The position numbers were made by a program, and so were the translations under genes. DNA of 64,000 nt from CAIZQW01 sp942493055 (lineage in GTDB: Bacteria > Verrucomicrobiota > Kiritimatiellia > RFP12 > UBA1067): the NCBI GenBank assembly GCA_942493055.1, contig OW818680.1:1426001-1490000 (forward strand), given 5' to 3'. The notes below the pieces were generated by a model. It made no database searches, was not told the origin of the DNA, and was given only the letters and a program-made list of their open reading frames with translations. Shown piece by piece: positions 25,696 to 33,693 of the stretch; position 1 is the stretch's first letter; the number at the start of each line of letters is the position of its first letter.

Positions 25696-27990
25696 TCACC
25701 AAGCATGCCTCCCACCTTCGACTTCGACCCAGTCGCCATCAGGCTGGGGCTGGATGCGGGCGCGGACGCCCTTGGGAATCTCGACTTCCAGATGGCGTTT
25801 GGCACCTTCCATTTTCCAGGAGACGCGCACAGGGCCCTTGATGCTTTGATATTCGCCTTTCGCCTCAGTGACGGTCGCGCTCTTACACGGCGCAATGATA
25901 AGCTTATTGGCGCCGATTGCATCTTCTGCCACGCGAATGCCGAGGAGATGTTTAACGACCCAGGCATCGACAGACCCGAACATGGGATGATCCTGGCTAT
26001 AGGTACTGTCGGATATCTTCCAGACCTCCCAGAGGGTCGTCGCGCCGTTGGCCAGCATATAGCCCCAGCCAGGGAAAGTGTCACGCGTAATATTCTGCTC
26101 AACAGCATTGGGCATCAGATCCATCATGTATTGCGTACTGTAAATGCCTGTTGAGAATGCGTTGTCACGAACCTTTAACGCATCCTGCAGGAGCGCTTCC
26201 GCTGCAGACCGATGCTCTGGCACCACCAGATTGTGATAGAGTCCGAACGCCTGGTCGCCTTGTCCGCCTTTGCCGACTTTGCCCTCCTGAACGAATTTCG
26301 CTTGAAAGGCCGTACGGATATTTCCAGCCAGTGTCTTCCAGCGCGCAGCATCCTCTGGCTTGTCCAAGACGGTTGCAAAGCGGTTCATCAGCATTGCAAA
26401 CTGATAATAGTGGGCCGTGGCAGTCAGGCTTGTCGAGGGCTTATCCAGTGCCTCATGGTCGCCAATGCACCCTTTAACGACAAACTCAGGAACCTTCTGG
26501 GCAAGTAGATCCATATAGCGGACACAGGCCGGATAGAGTTCGGCGACAATCTCGACATCGCCATAGTAGCGCAGTAGCTCTGCCATGACCACGGGCACGC
26601 CGAGTGCCCAGCCAATCGGGCCTGAGCGGTCGCCAAAGCCCCGGTCGCCAACCCCGACATACGGCGCGGTCTCTGTAAAGAATCCATCCGCTCTCGCCTC
26701 ATTTGCATAATCGCGCAGGGTTTTGCGGTAGAACTCCTGCATGTCGTAATTCAAGATCAGCGTTTCCGCAGTCACGGCGATGTCCGCGCCATAGCCGAAA
26801 CGTTCGCGTCCGGGACAATCAGACTGCACCCCCATCACATTGCTGATAAAGGTATTCCTGCAAACCTGATGCAGCGTGTTGATGCGCGGATTGGAACACG
26901 CAAAGCTCACTGCGGATTTCAGATCGCTCGCCCAGGCATGGGCTGTGATGTTTTTTGCCTCGATGGGCGCGGAGAGCCCTTCGATCTGCACATAACGGAA
27001 GACATGCCAGGTAAAGCGCGGGGTGTAGGTCTCATCCCCTGCCCCGCTCCGGATATAGACATCGTGCTGCTCGGCAATGTCGGGCGCGCCCGGACCGCCC
27101 ACGCCTTTTCGCTTGATCTGTCCGCACACCGCAGTCATCGTGTTGACCGTGCCATTGGTGGCGAGCAGTTCGCCATAGCGGAAGGTGATGCGCTCGCCAG
27201 CAGGTCCCTTGCCCAGACAGAAGGTGCCCACACCCGAAAAATTGCGTCCCATGTCCACGACAAACACATTGGGCTGAATCGCCTTCACGCAAGCGGCCTG
27301 CCATGATTCACGCTCAACGACCTGGGGCGCGGCATTGGGCAGGAGTGCTCCAGAAGGGGCCGCGGCTATCGACGCATTCCGAGGGACACCTGTTTTCAAA
27401 CGCGCATCATACACTTCGCCCAGATAGAGGCTGTTGCGAAGGAGCGGGGTCTCTGCAACCTGCCATGACGCGTCCGTCGCCACGGTTTCAAGCTGTCCGC
27501 GGGTATCCGTCAGAACCAGCTCAGCAGCCAGGGCCGGACGGCCCACGCAGACCTTTTCTCTCACGTTGATCCGGCCCCATAAGCGGAGCGGCAACGGGTT
27601 ATACCAGCCATTGCCCAGGGTGACGGTCAATGTATTCTCGCCTTGCACCAGCAGCGGTTTCACGTCATAGGTATCAAAGAGGACGCGGTGGCCAAAGGGG
27701 GTCCAGAGCGGGGCCAGCATGGCTTTGCCGATAGGCTTTCCATTGAGCTCCGCGCGATAGAGGCCCAAGCCCACAATATGCAACTGCGCAGACTGGATAT
27801 CCTTTTGGACATTGAAGGTCTTTTTGAAAAGCGGAGCTGGATCGTCCGCATAGCACGCCTCATCCGTAGCCGGTTGCGGCTTGCCGTCGCTGATCCACGC
27901 CACCTTATCCATGGGCTTTGAAAACGCTAGGTGCGTGACGAACAACACGTGCGTCACAGCGACCAATAACATCCAGCAAGTGCTTCTCAT
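25696..27990 (-). CDS. GH78 alpha-L-rhamnosidase
   Basis: This 764-residue exported enzyme should remove terminal alpha-L-rhamnose from plant or microbial polysaccharides. A hydrophobic N-terminal signal is present. The accessory beta-sandwich domains of GH78 follow (LHIVGLGLYRAELNGKPIG, TLTVTLGNGWYN). The (alpha/alpha)6 domain contains the family signature SDCPGRERFGYGAD, with the candidate acid Glu. An AAGGAG motif seven bases upstream fixes the ATG at 27990 rather than a TTG two codons earlier. A second, longer GH78 gene is at 41991-45122. The surrounding sulfatases suggest a rhamnose-containing sulfated glycan such as ulvan-like or fucan-like material, which is inference. Confidence 0.93.
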   Translation of the reverse strand: MRSTCWMLLVAVTHVLFVTHLAFSKPMDKVAWISDGKPQPATDEACYADDPAPLFKKTFNVQKDIQSAQLHIVGLGLYRAELNGKPIGKAMLAPLWTPFGHRVLFDTYDVKPLLVQGENTLTVTLGNGWYNPLPLRLWGRINVREKVCVGRPALAAELVLTDTRGQLETVATDASWQVAETPLLRNSLYLGEVYDARLKTGVPRNASIAAAPSGALLPNAAPQVVERESWQAACVKAIQPNVFVVDMGRNFSGVGTFCLGKGPAGERITFRYGELLATNGTVNTMTAVCGQIKRKGVGGPGAPDIAEQHDVYIRSGAGDETYTPRFTWHVFRYVQIEGLSAPIEAKNITAHAWASDLKSAVSFACSNPRINTLHQVCRNTFISNVMGVQSDCPGRERFGYGADIAVTAETLILNYDMQEFYRKTLRDYANEARADGFFTETAPYVGVGDRGFGDRSGPIGWALGVPVVMAELLRYYGDVEIVAELYPACVRYMDLLAQKVPEFVVKGCIGDHEALDKPSTSLTATAHYYQFAMLMNRFATVLDKPEDAARWKTLAGNIRTAFQAKFVQEGKVGKGGQGDQAFGLYHNLVVPEHRSAAEALLQDALKVRDNAFSTGIYSTQYMMDLMPNAVEQNITRDTFPGWGYMLANGATTLWEVWKISDSTYSQDHPMFGSVDAWVVKHLLGIRVAEDAIGANKLIIAPCKSATVTEAKGEYQSIKGPVRVSWKMEGAKRHLEVEIPKGVRARIQPQPDGDWVEVEGGRHAW

Positions 27991-28045
27991 GTTCAAACTC
28001 CTTCTTTATCGATAATTTATTTTCTCATTCAACACAAAGATAATA

Positions 28046-28150
28046 TTCACCGCAAAGAACGCAACCAGCCTACGCCAAACGGCTCCGGCGGTCAGGAAGA
28101 ACGCAAAGATCAACTTCTTTCTATGTGCTCTTTGTGTTCTTTGTGGTTAA
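28046..28150. repeat. empty inverted-repeat element related to the GxxExxY cassette
   Basis: The left arm (28046-28064) and right arm (28130-28150) match the arms at 28661-29152. The internal stretch AACGCAAAGATCAAC also closely matches the cassette's left end (AACACAAAGATCAAC at 28682-28696). An unrelated GC-rich insert of about 30 bases (28065-28096) interrupts the left half. No gene is present, so this looks like a deleted or non-autonomous copy sitting just downstream of the yraN gene. Confidence 0.7.
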
Positions 28151-28164
28151 TATAACCTCATGGT

Positions 28165-28620
28165 TCACTTCTTCCCGTCTCTGCATCCTACCGGGAACAT
28201 AAACCGTCTTTCAAAAGGGAAGGCGTCATCGAGGTGACGGATGATGGGCGGCTCCTCAAGCTCAGGCTCCCCCAGCACTTCAATCACATCAAACCGATAG
28301 AACATGTCCGGATACTTCGCCTTGCGCAGATAGGTGGCGGCGGCGCGGTTTAGCGCATGCCGCTTCTCTTTGTCGACCGCCATGGCCGGACGTCCATAAT
28401 CCTCGCGCTTCCGCGTCTTGACCTCGACAAAGACAAGGAGGTCTTTCTTCTGAGCGATGATATCAATCTCGTCATGTCTGTTTTGGCGCACATTGCAACC
28501 CAGGATTGAAAAACCATCGGCTTTCAAAAAGGCAACAGCCTGTTGCTCGCCCCACTGACCGACAACAGCGGTGCGCGGCGGCGCTTCACCTTTTTTCGTC
28601 AACAGCTTTAAACCAAACAT
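28165..28620 (-). CDS. yraN: YraN family (UPF0102) putative endonuclease-fold protein
   Basis: This 151-residue protein has the UPF0102 pattern: GQWGEQQAVAFLKADGFSILGCNVR, then a PD-(D/E)xK-like core HDEIDIIAQKKDLLVFVEVKTRK. The acidic residues and the E-V-K triad correspond to the nuclease fold. The C-terminal ~35 residues (EPELEEPPIIRHL...) are longer than in minimal members. The family is nearly universal in bacteria, and a role in DNA processing is suspected but not established. It lies between two inverted-repeat elements and shows no operon partner. Confidence 0.9.
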   Translation of the reverse strand: MFGLKLLTKKGEAPPRTAVVGQWGEQQAVAFLKADGFSILGCNVRQNRHDEIDIIAQKKDLLVFVEVKTRKREDYGRPAMAVDKEKRHALNRAAATYLRKAKYPDMFYRFDVIEVLGEPELEEPPIIRHLDDAFPFERRFMFPVGCRDGKK

Positions 28621-28660
28621 AACAGCCCCCTCATCTCAGCCGCAACCCGTAGAGAATATA

Positions 28661-29152
28661 TTCACCACAAAGAACGCAAAGAACACAAAGATCAACCTCT
28701 ATTGTTGATTTTCTGTGTTTACTATGCCCTTCATCGAGTGAATAAACTTCTGGATCTCAAAACGGTATGAACCAAAATTAATAAGCAATCCATGTTCGAT
28801 GCCGGTCGCCTTCAAATAATGAAGGACTTGTGATCGATGTTCATCATTAATCGTCTTACACGCTTTAAGCTCAATAATAAGGTAATTATTGACAATCAGA
28901 TCAGCAAAATAGTCTCCTATAATAGTCCCATCTTCATCATGAATCGTAATGGGCTGTTGCTGAACAACTTGCATACCAATCTTACGCAAACGATGAGAAA
29001 GCGCATTCTCATATACTTTCTCCAGATAACCGTTTCCATGAAAGAGATGTATCGCATACGCCGTCTCTCTCACCTGTTCGATTATCTTCAAAGAATTTTC
29101 TATCATTTTAGTAGTTCTCTTTCTTTGTGTTCTCTGCGTTCTCTGCGGTTAA
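28661..29152. mobile_element. inverted-repeat-bounded GxxExxY cassette
   Basis: Two 30-base arms (28661-28690 and 29123-29152) are inverted and match at 26 of 30 positions by hand count. Both are built of ACAAAGAACGCAAAG-like units. Between them lies exactly one gene, encoding a GxxExxY protein, whose stop codon is nine bases inside the left arm. The element begins six bases beyond the stop of the OppB-like permease gene. Related empty elements lie at 28046-28150 and probably 17615-17816. Mobility is inferred from structure and copy pattern; no transposase or target duplication was identified. Confidence 0.6.
28699..29106 (-). CDS. GxxExxY family PD-(D/E)xK-like protein
   Basis: This 135-residue protein has the defining motif at G26-E29-Y32 (NGYLEKVYENAL). 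A nuclease-like core follows: D69 in DYFADLIV, then E79 and K81 in LIIELKA. The family is placed in the PD-(D/E)xK superfamily but has no agreed function. The gene fills the cassette at 28661-29152 with little room on either side, and its AT-rich composition differs from its neighbours. That suggests it arrived with the repeat arms. A nuclease acting on the arms is one hypothesis. Confidence 0.88.
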   Translation of the reverse strand: MIENSLKIIEQVRETAYAIHLFHGNGYLEKVYENALSHRLRKIGMQVVQQQPITIHDEDGTIIGDYFADLIVNNYLIIELKACKTINDEHRSQVLHYLKATGIEHGLLINFGSYRFEIQKFIHSMKGIVNTENQQ

Positions 29153-29158
29153 TTACTC

Positions 29159-30391
29159 TCATTTCAGCCTGACGCGCGGATCAAGCCAGGCGTAGCATAA
29201 ATCGGTGCAGAGGTTGACGACCTGATAGAAGAGAGCGCCGAAAATCACGACAGCTCGCACCACCGCCATATCAGACGCGTGAATGGCGTTCAAGCTGACA
29301 CTGCCCAGACCTGGAATGCCGAAGAAGCTTTCCAGCATCAAGCTACCGGTGAACAAGAAGGGTATGGACAAGCTGATATAGGTCACGATCGGAATCAGGC
29401 TGTTCCGCAAAACATGGCGGAATAAGATGCGGGCACGGCTCAATCCCTTGGCCTGTGCGGTGCGCACGTAGGGCTTATAGAGTTCATCCAGGATTGCTGC
29501 GCGGAAGAACCGGATGTCGCGTCCCAGTCCGCTTAAGATGCCGATCATGACCGGCAAGACGATATAGGCCGCGGACTCAAAGCCCCACAAGGGAAAGAGC
29601 CTGAGCTTGAAGGCCAGGATGAACTGCCCGGCTAAAACCCAGACCACATAATTCACACTCATCAGAACTGTAGAGACAATGAGCACGACGCGGTCAAACG
29701 TGCCTCCTCGCCAAGCCGCGCACAAGAGGCCCAGCATCACACCGATGATTGTTCCGCCGACCAATATGGGGACGGTTATGGAGAGCGAAGGTCCCACGCC
29801 TGTGCGCAAGACCGCTCCGACCGGCTGCAAATATTCCGTGGAGGTTCCTAAGTCGCCCTTTGCCAGACCCACACAATAATTCACAAACTGCGTATCAAAG
29901 AACCCGCTATTCTTCTTTTGGAGCTTCAGCGTCTTCCCCTCTACCTTGCTCGCCTGAAGGGCTGTCACCTTCCATCCTTCACGCACGGTAAACTCCAGCG
30001 GCGGCGGCCCGTCAATGAGCGCCTCGTCTGTCGCCTGGCTCGATGGGTCTTGAAGCGCCAGCACAAGCTGTCCGGCGTTCAAGCGATAGGTGCCGGGTGA
30101 CAGAGCGTAGGTGATGGGAAGCGAAAAACGCCCCTGCTTATCAGGCGCGGGCAAGGCTGAGACAGCCACACGCCCCAAGGCGCGAATATCTGTCCAGCGC
30201 CCCAGCACCAACGGTTTGTCGTAGCCGAAGCGCGCATCAAAATCCGCCAGCGCCGCAGCGGTTGCATTCTTTCCGAGGACGATGTCACCCGGCGACCCTG
30301 CCACCACATGGAAGAGCAGAAAGGTCAAGACCAATACACCTAAGGTGGTGGGCAACGCTTCACAGATGCGCCGTATAATATATCGCTTCAT
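29159..30391 (-). CDS. OppB/DppB-like ABC transporter permease with periplasmic insertion
   Basis: This 410-residue inner-membrane permease belongs to the peptide/nickel uptake type. The first TM segment and the FHVVAGSPGD motif match OppB. A stretch of about 115 polar residues (roughly 60-175), absent from usual ~310-residue members, is inserted before the remaining TM helices. The cytoplasmic EAA-type loop is intact (RTAQAKGLSRARILFRHVLRNSLIPI). It overlaps the upstream sulfatase gene by four bases (30388-30391). No OppC, binding protein or ATPase is adjacent; an OppF-like ATPase lies at 49861-50646. The insertion may bind an extracytoplasmic partner or ligand. Confidence 0.9.
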   Translation of the reverse strand: MKRYIIRRICEALPTTLGVLVLTFLLFHVVAGSPGDIVLGKNATAAALADFDARFGYDKPLVLGRWTDIRALGRVAVSALPAPDKQGRFSLPITYALSPGTYRLNAGQLVLALQDPSSQATDEALIDGPPPLEFTVREGWKVTALQASKVEGKTLKLQKKNSGFFDTQFVNYCVGLAKGDLGTSTEYLQPVGAVLRTGVGPSLSITVPILVGGTIIGVMLGLLCAAWRGGTFDRVVLIVSTVLMSVNYVVWVLAGQFILAFKLRLFPLWGFESAAYIVLPVMIGILSGLGRDIRFFRAAILDELYKPYVRTAQAKGLSRARILFRHVLRNSLIPIVTYISLSIPFLFTGSLMLESFFGIPGLGSVSLNAIHASDMAVVRAVVIFGALFYQVVNLCTDLCYAWLDPRVRLK

Positions 30392-31977
30392 TGCTTCTTC
30401 TTGCGCAGCGGTTTTTCAGATGCGCCGGAATCCTTTACAAATTGCTGATTGAGCGACTCCCATTTAGCCGCCATCTCCTGCAACCGTTCGGGCTGTGCTT
30501 GCGCGAGATTCTTCTGCTCCCCGCGGTCTGTCGCCAAGTTGTAAAGCTCCCAGGTTCCGCCGTCGCGCTTGGCAGAGACCATCTTAAAGTCCCCCACACG
30601 CAACGCCTTGTTGCCTTCATGACTAAAGAAGATTGTATCGCGTGTCAAGGCGCCGTCCTTGGCAAACGCCGGCGCAAGGGTGACCCCGGCCATGGCTGGC
30701 GATCCTTCAGGCAACTGGGGCTTGATCTGTGTTATGTCTAAGATCGTGGGCACAATATCGATCACATGGCAGGGATCTTTGCGCAGTTCGCCCTGGGCCT
30801 TAATACCGGCTGGCCAATGGACCACCAGCGGTGTGGAGATGCCGCCTTCATGGACCCACGTCTTATGACGGCGGAAGGGGGTGTTGGAGACTGTTGACCA
30901 ACCCGGGCCGAGACAGAGGAAGCTTTCGCCTGATCCCATCGGTGCCTTCGGATCATGGCCGTCGCCACGGATCATCATCTCCGCGCTGCAGCCATTGTCG
31001 GAGAGGAACATAATCAGCGTATTGTCCAGTTCGCCCATGGCCTTGACCTGCTCGACAAGACGGCCGATTTCACGGTCCATGACTTCCACCATCGCCGCAT
31101 GAATCGCCATCTTCTCAATCTGGAATTTCTTCTGCTCCTCTGTCAACGCATCCCAAGCAACAGGACGATTGACTTCGCCTTTGCCAAGGGGACCGTTAAT
31201 TTTCTCCCAGTTATCATAAGGAGCGCCCACATCCCGTTCGACAGCCGAGAGGGAACAGGAGACGATCCCCGCCTCTGTCTGACGTTTATAACGGGCGGCG
31301 CGTACGGCTTCCCATCCCTTTTCATAACGCGCACGGCAGCGGTCGATGTCCGCCTGCGGCGCATGGAGCGGGAAGTGCGGCACTGTATAGGCCACATACG
31401 AGAAGAAGGGCTTGCCTGCATACGTTGCAGCATGATCTTTCAGGCATTGGAGCGCATGGTCGGTGAAGGCAACGGTCGAATAATAATTAGATCCCTTCTG
31501 GACAGGCGGCAAGCGCTGGTCATCCAGGTCATGGCTGCTCGGATAGAAATTGTGGTCATGGTCATGCAGACAGTAGGAGCGGTCAAACTCGCCGCGGGTC
31601 AGAATCTGATTGGCGCCGAACACATGCCACTTGCCCGAGTGATAACTGCGATACCCCGATGACTTCAGCCAATGCGGCAGCAGGCGCGTCCACTCCGGCA
31701 AGGGATTGTTCCTGGGGTCGGTCCGCGTCTGCTGGGGGTAATAGCCAGACATCAGCGCGGTGCGTGTCGGCCAGCAGCGGGCGGTATTGTAACACTGTGT
31801 AAAGCGGAGCCCCTTCTTGGCAAGCGAATCAATGTTCGGGGTCGCGATTTCACCGCCATAGCAGCCACTATCTGAAAACCCCATGTCATCCGCCATAATC
31901 AGAAGCACGTTCGGCTGCTTCTGAGCCGCTGAAGCCATCATCGCCATGGAGGCAACGAGTAAAAATGATTTAACCAT
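30388..31977 (-). CDS. exported formylglycine-dependent sulfatase (first)
   Basis: This 529-residue S1-type sulfatase has a signal peptide ending near MASAAQ. The maturation motif is C68-W-P-T-R, where the cysteine becomes formylglycine. D30 and D31 (MADDMG) are metal ligands, and HSGKWHV supplies further active-site residues. It removes sulfate esters from carbohydrates. The ATG at 31977 is chosen over a start ten codons earlier because the signal peptide begins there. The stop overlaps the permease start as ATGA, so the enzyme and an uptake protein are co-translated. No maturase gene is in the window. Confidence 0.93.
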   Translation of the reverse strand: MVKSFLLVASMAMMASAAQKQPNVLLIMADDMGFSDSGCYGGEIATPNIDSLAKKGLRFTQCYNTARCWPTRTALMSGYYPQQTRTDPRNNPLPEWTRLLPHWLKSSGYRSYHSGKWHVFGANQILTRGEFDRSYCLHDHDHNFYPSSHDLDDQRLPPVQKGSNYYSTVAFTDHALQCLKDHAATYAGKPFFSYVAYTVPHFPLHAPQADIDRCRARYEKGWEAVRAARYKRQTEAGIVSCSLSAVERDVGAPYDNWEKINGPLGKGEVNRPVAWDALTEEQKKFQIEKMAIHAAMVEVMDREIGRLVEQVKAMGELDNTLIMFLSDNGCSAEMMIRGDGHDPKAPMGSGESFLCLGPGWSTVSNTPFRRHKTWVHEGGISTPLVVHWPAGIKAQGELRKDPCHVIDIVPTILDITQIKPQLPEGSPAMAGVTLAPAFAKDGALTRDTIFFSHEGNKALRVGDFKMVSAKRDGGTWELYNLATDRGEQKNLAQAQPERLQEMAAKWESLNQQFVKDSGASEKPLRKKKQ

Positions 31978-32050
31978 GTTATAACCCCTATTGACTTGTT
32001 CAGGCAAAATATATCATAACCCCCAAGAGAGGTGTAGCACATTTTAGGGT

Positions 32051-33499
32051 TCAATTACTGGGATCAAAGCCAGGACGCACCTTGCCGTCGTGGCCAATCA
32101 GGGGCTGGGCGTTGTCCACCTTGCCCAGCTCACGCGAACCGGATGCCGGACCATCCAGGCCCAGATCGTCTTTCATGGCAACAACAAGGGCCTGGAGCTG
32201 GGCGACGACAGATGGGTTCGCGGCAGCGACATCGATGGCCTCGCCAATATCCGTCCGAAGATTATAGAGCGCAGGCTTTTCAGACGGCTTCTTCTCGGAG
32301 GGAAGCTGGAGTTTCCAATCGCCATGACGGACCGCTTCAAGCCGGAAGCCGCGGTAGTAATAGAAGGTATCATGTGCGGCCGGGACCTGTTTATCGCTTG
32401 AGAGCTGGGGCCATATGTTGGCGCCGTCAATCTTCCGGTCAGCTGGCACCTGCCCGCCTGCGAGTGCGGCAAACGTGGGGAGGATGTCGAACATGCCGGT
32501 GACGGCATCGCACACCGTGCCTGCTGGAATCTTTCCGGGCCACCAAGCGATTGCGGGGACGCGCATGCCGCCTTCGAGGGTACTGCCCTTGAATCCGCGC
32601 AAGGGGGCGTTCACAGCGCGCTGGGTGCCGCCGTTGTCGCTGGTGAAAAAGACGAGGGTGCGTTCGGAGAGCCCCTGCTCGCGAAGGGCGTCAAGGACGC
32701 GGCCGACGCTCCAGTCCACCTCCTCGACCCAATCGGAATAGATGCCGTTGGGTGATTTCCCGGCCCATTTCTTGCCGGGATAGATCGGGAAATGAACCGC
32801 GTTGTGCGGCAGGTAGAGGAAGAAGGGAGCTGTCTTGTGCTTGGCGATGAATTGAAGCGCTTCGTCGGTGTAGATTTCGACGAGCGACTGCTGGTCATCG
32901 GGCATGACGCGCTTGACGACGGTGTTGTTGCGCATGAGCGGGAGCGGCGGCTGCCCCTTGCCTTTTCCGTTCGGGAGCGGCTTGCCAAGATCGCTCTTCA
33001 CGCCGTCAGAGGCCGGTCCCATGTCGTTGGAATAGGGCAGTCCAAAATAATAATCAAACCCCTGTTTCAGCGGAAGGAATTCCGGCTGATCGCCCAAGTG
33101 CCATTTGCCGATGATACCCGTGGCGTAGCCTGTGGCCTTCAGGACCTCAGCGACGGTGACCTCCTTCGGGGAGAGCCCGACATCATTAGCAGGAAAGAGG
33201 ACGTGCGGGATCGGCAGTGCGCGTTTCGGGTAACAGCCCGTCATCAGCGCGGCGCGCGAAGGCGAGCAGACCGGCGCGGCGTAAAACGAGGTGAGGCGAC
33301 GTCCTTCCTTGGCCATACGGTCGAGGTTGGGCGTTCGGTTTAGCTTCGAGCCAAAGGGCCCGATGTCCGCGTAGCCCATATCGTCAATGTTAATGACGAT
33401 GAAATTCGGCTTGCTCTCCGGCAATGCAGCCAGCGGCACCATTACAAGTGCAGCGAGGCAGGCGAGGGTAGTCTTTATAGAGTCGTTTTGTAGTTGCAT
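32051..33499 (-). CDS. exported formylglycine-dependent sulfatase (second)
   Basis: This 482-residue sulfatase has an N-terminal signal peptide (about 1-27). The activation motif is C78-S-P-S-R, and metal ligands D39 and D40 (INIDDMG) are present. GIIGKWHLG and FYYYRGFRLEAVRHGDWKLQLP match arylsulfatase A-type enzymes. It differs clearly from the sulfatase downstream, so the two probably attack different positions or sugars. The ATG at 33499 precedes the signal peptide; a start six codons earlier is possible. It is divergent from the beta-strand repeat gene at 33694, sharing a 194-base promoter region. Confidence 0.93.
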   Translation of the reverse strand: MQLQNDSIKTTLACLAALVMVPLAALPESKPNFIVINIDDMGYADIGPFGSKLNRTPNLDRMAKEGRRLTSFYAAPVCSPSRAALMTGCYPKRALPIPHVLFPANDVGLSPKEVTVAEVLKATGYATGIIGKWHLGDQPEFLPLKQGFDYYFGLPYSNDMGPASDGVKSDLGKPLPNGKGKGQPPLPLMRNNTVVKRVMPDDQQSLVEIYTDEALQFIAKHKTAPFFLYLPHNAVHFPIYPGKKWAGKSPNGIYSDWVEEVDWSVGRVLDALREQGLSERTLVFFTSDNGGTQRAVNAPLRGFKGSTLEGGMRVPAIAWWPGKIPAGTVCDAVTGMFDILPTFAALAGGQVPADRKIDGANIWPQLSSDKQVPAAHDTFYYYRGFRLEAVRHGDWKLQLPSEKKPSEKPALYNLRTDIGEAIDVAAANPSVVAQLQALVVAMKDDLGLDGPASGSRELGKVDNAQPLIGHDGKVRPGFDPSN

Positions 33500-33693
33500 A
33501 TTTTTACGTTCTCCCAATAATGCGTTGAGTGTATCTCGTTTGCATCAGCGTGTCCAGCCTCAACAGCAATTCTCATGATGCCTGTTTCCGATGCCAGCTT
33601 TTTTAAATACGCGGTTGACTTTCACCCCTCTTCACCTTCATAATTGTTAGAACAAATAAATTTGTGGTATGGATTTTGTCATAAGGAGATGAT

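Noticed and set aside
28046..29152. Repeat arms as a CRISPR array
   Set aside because: Units are 8-10 bases, arms are inverted rather than direct with unique spacers, and no cas gene is present.
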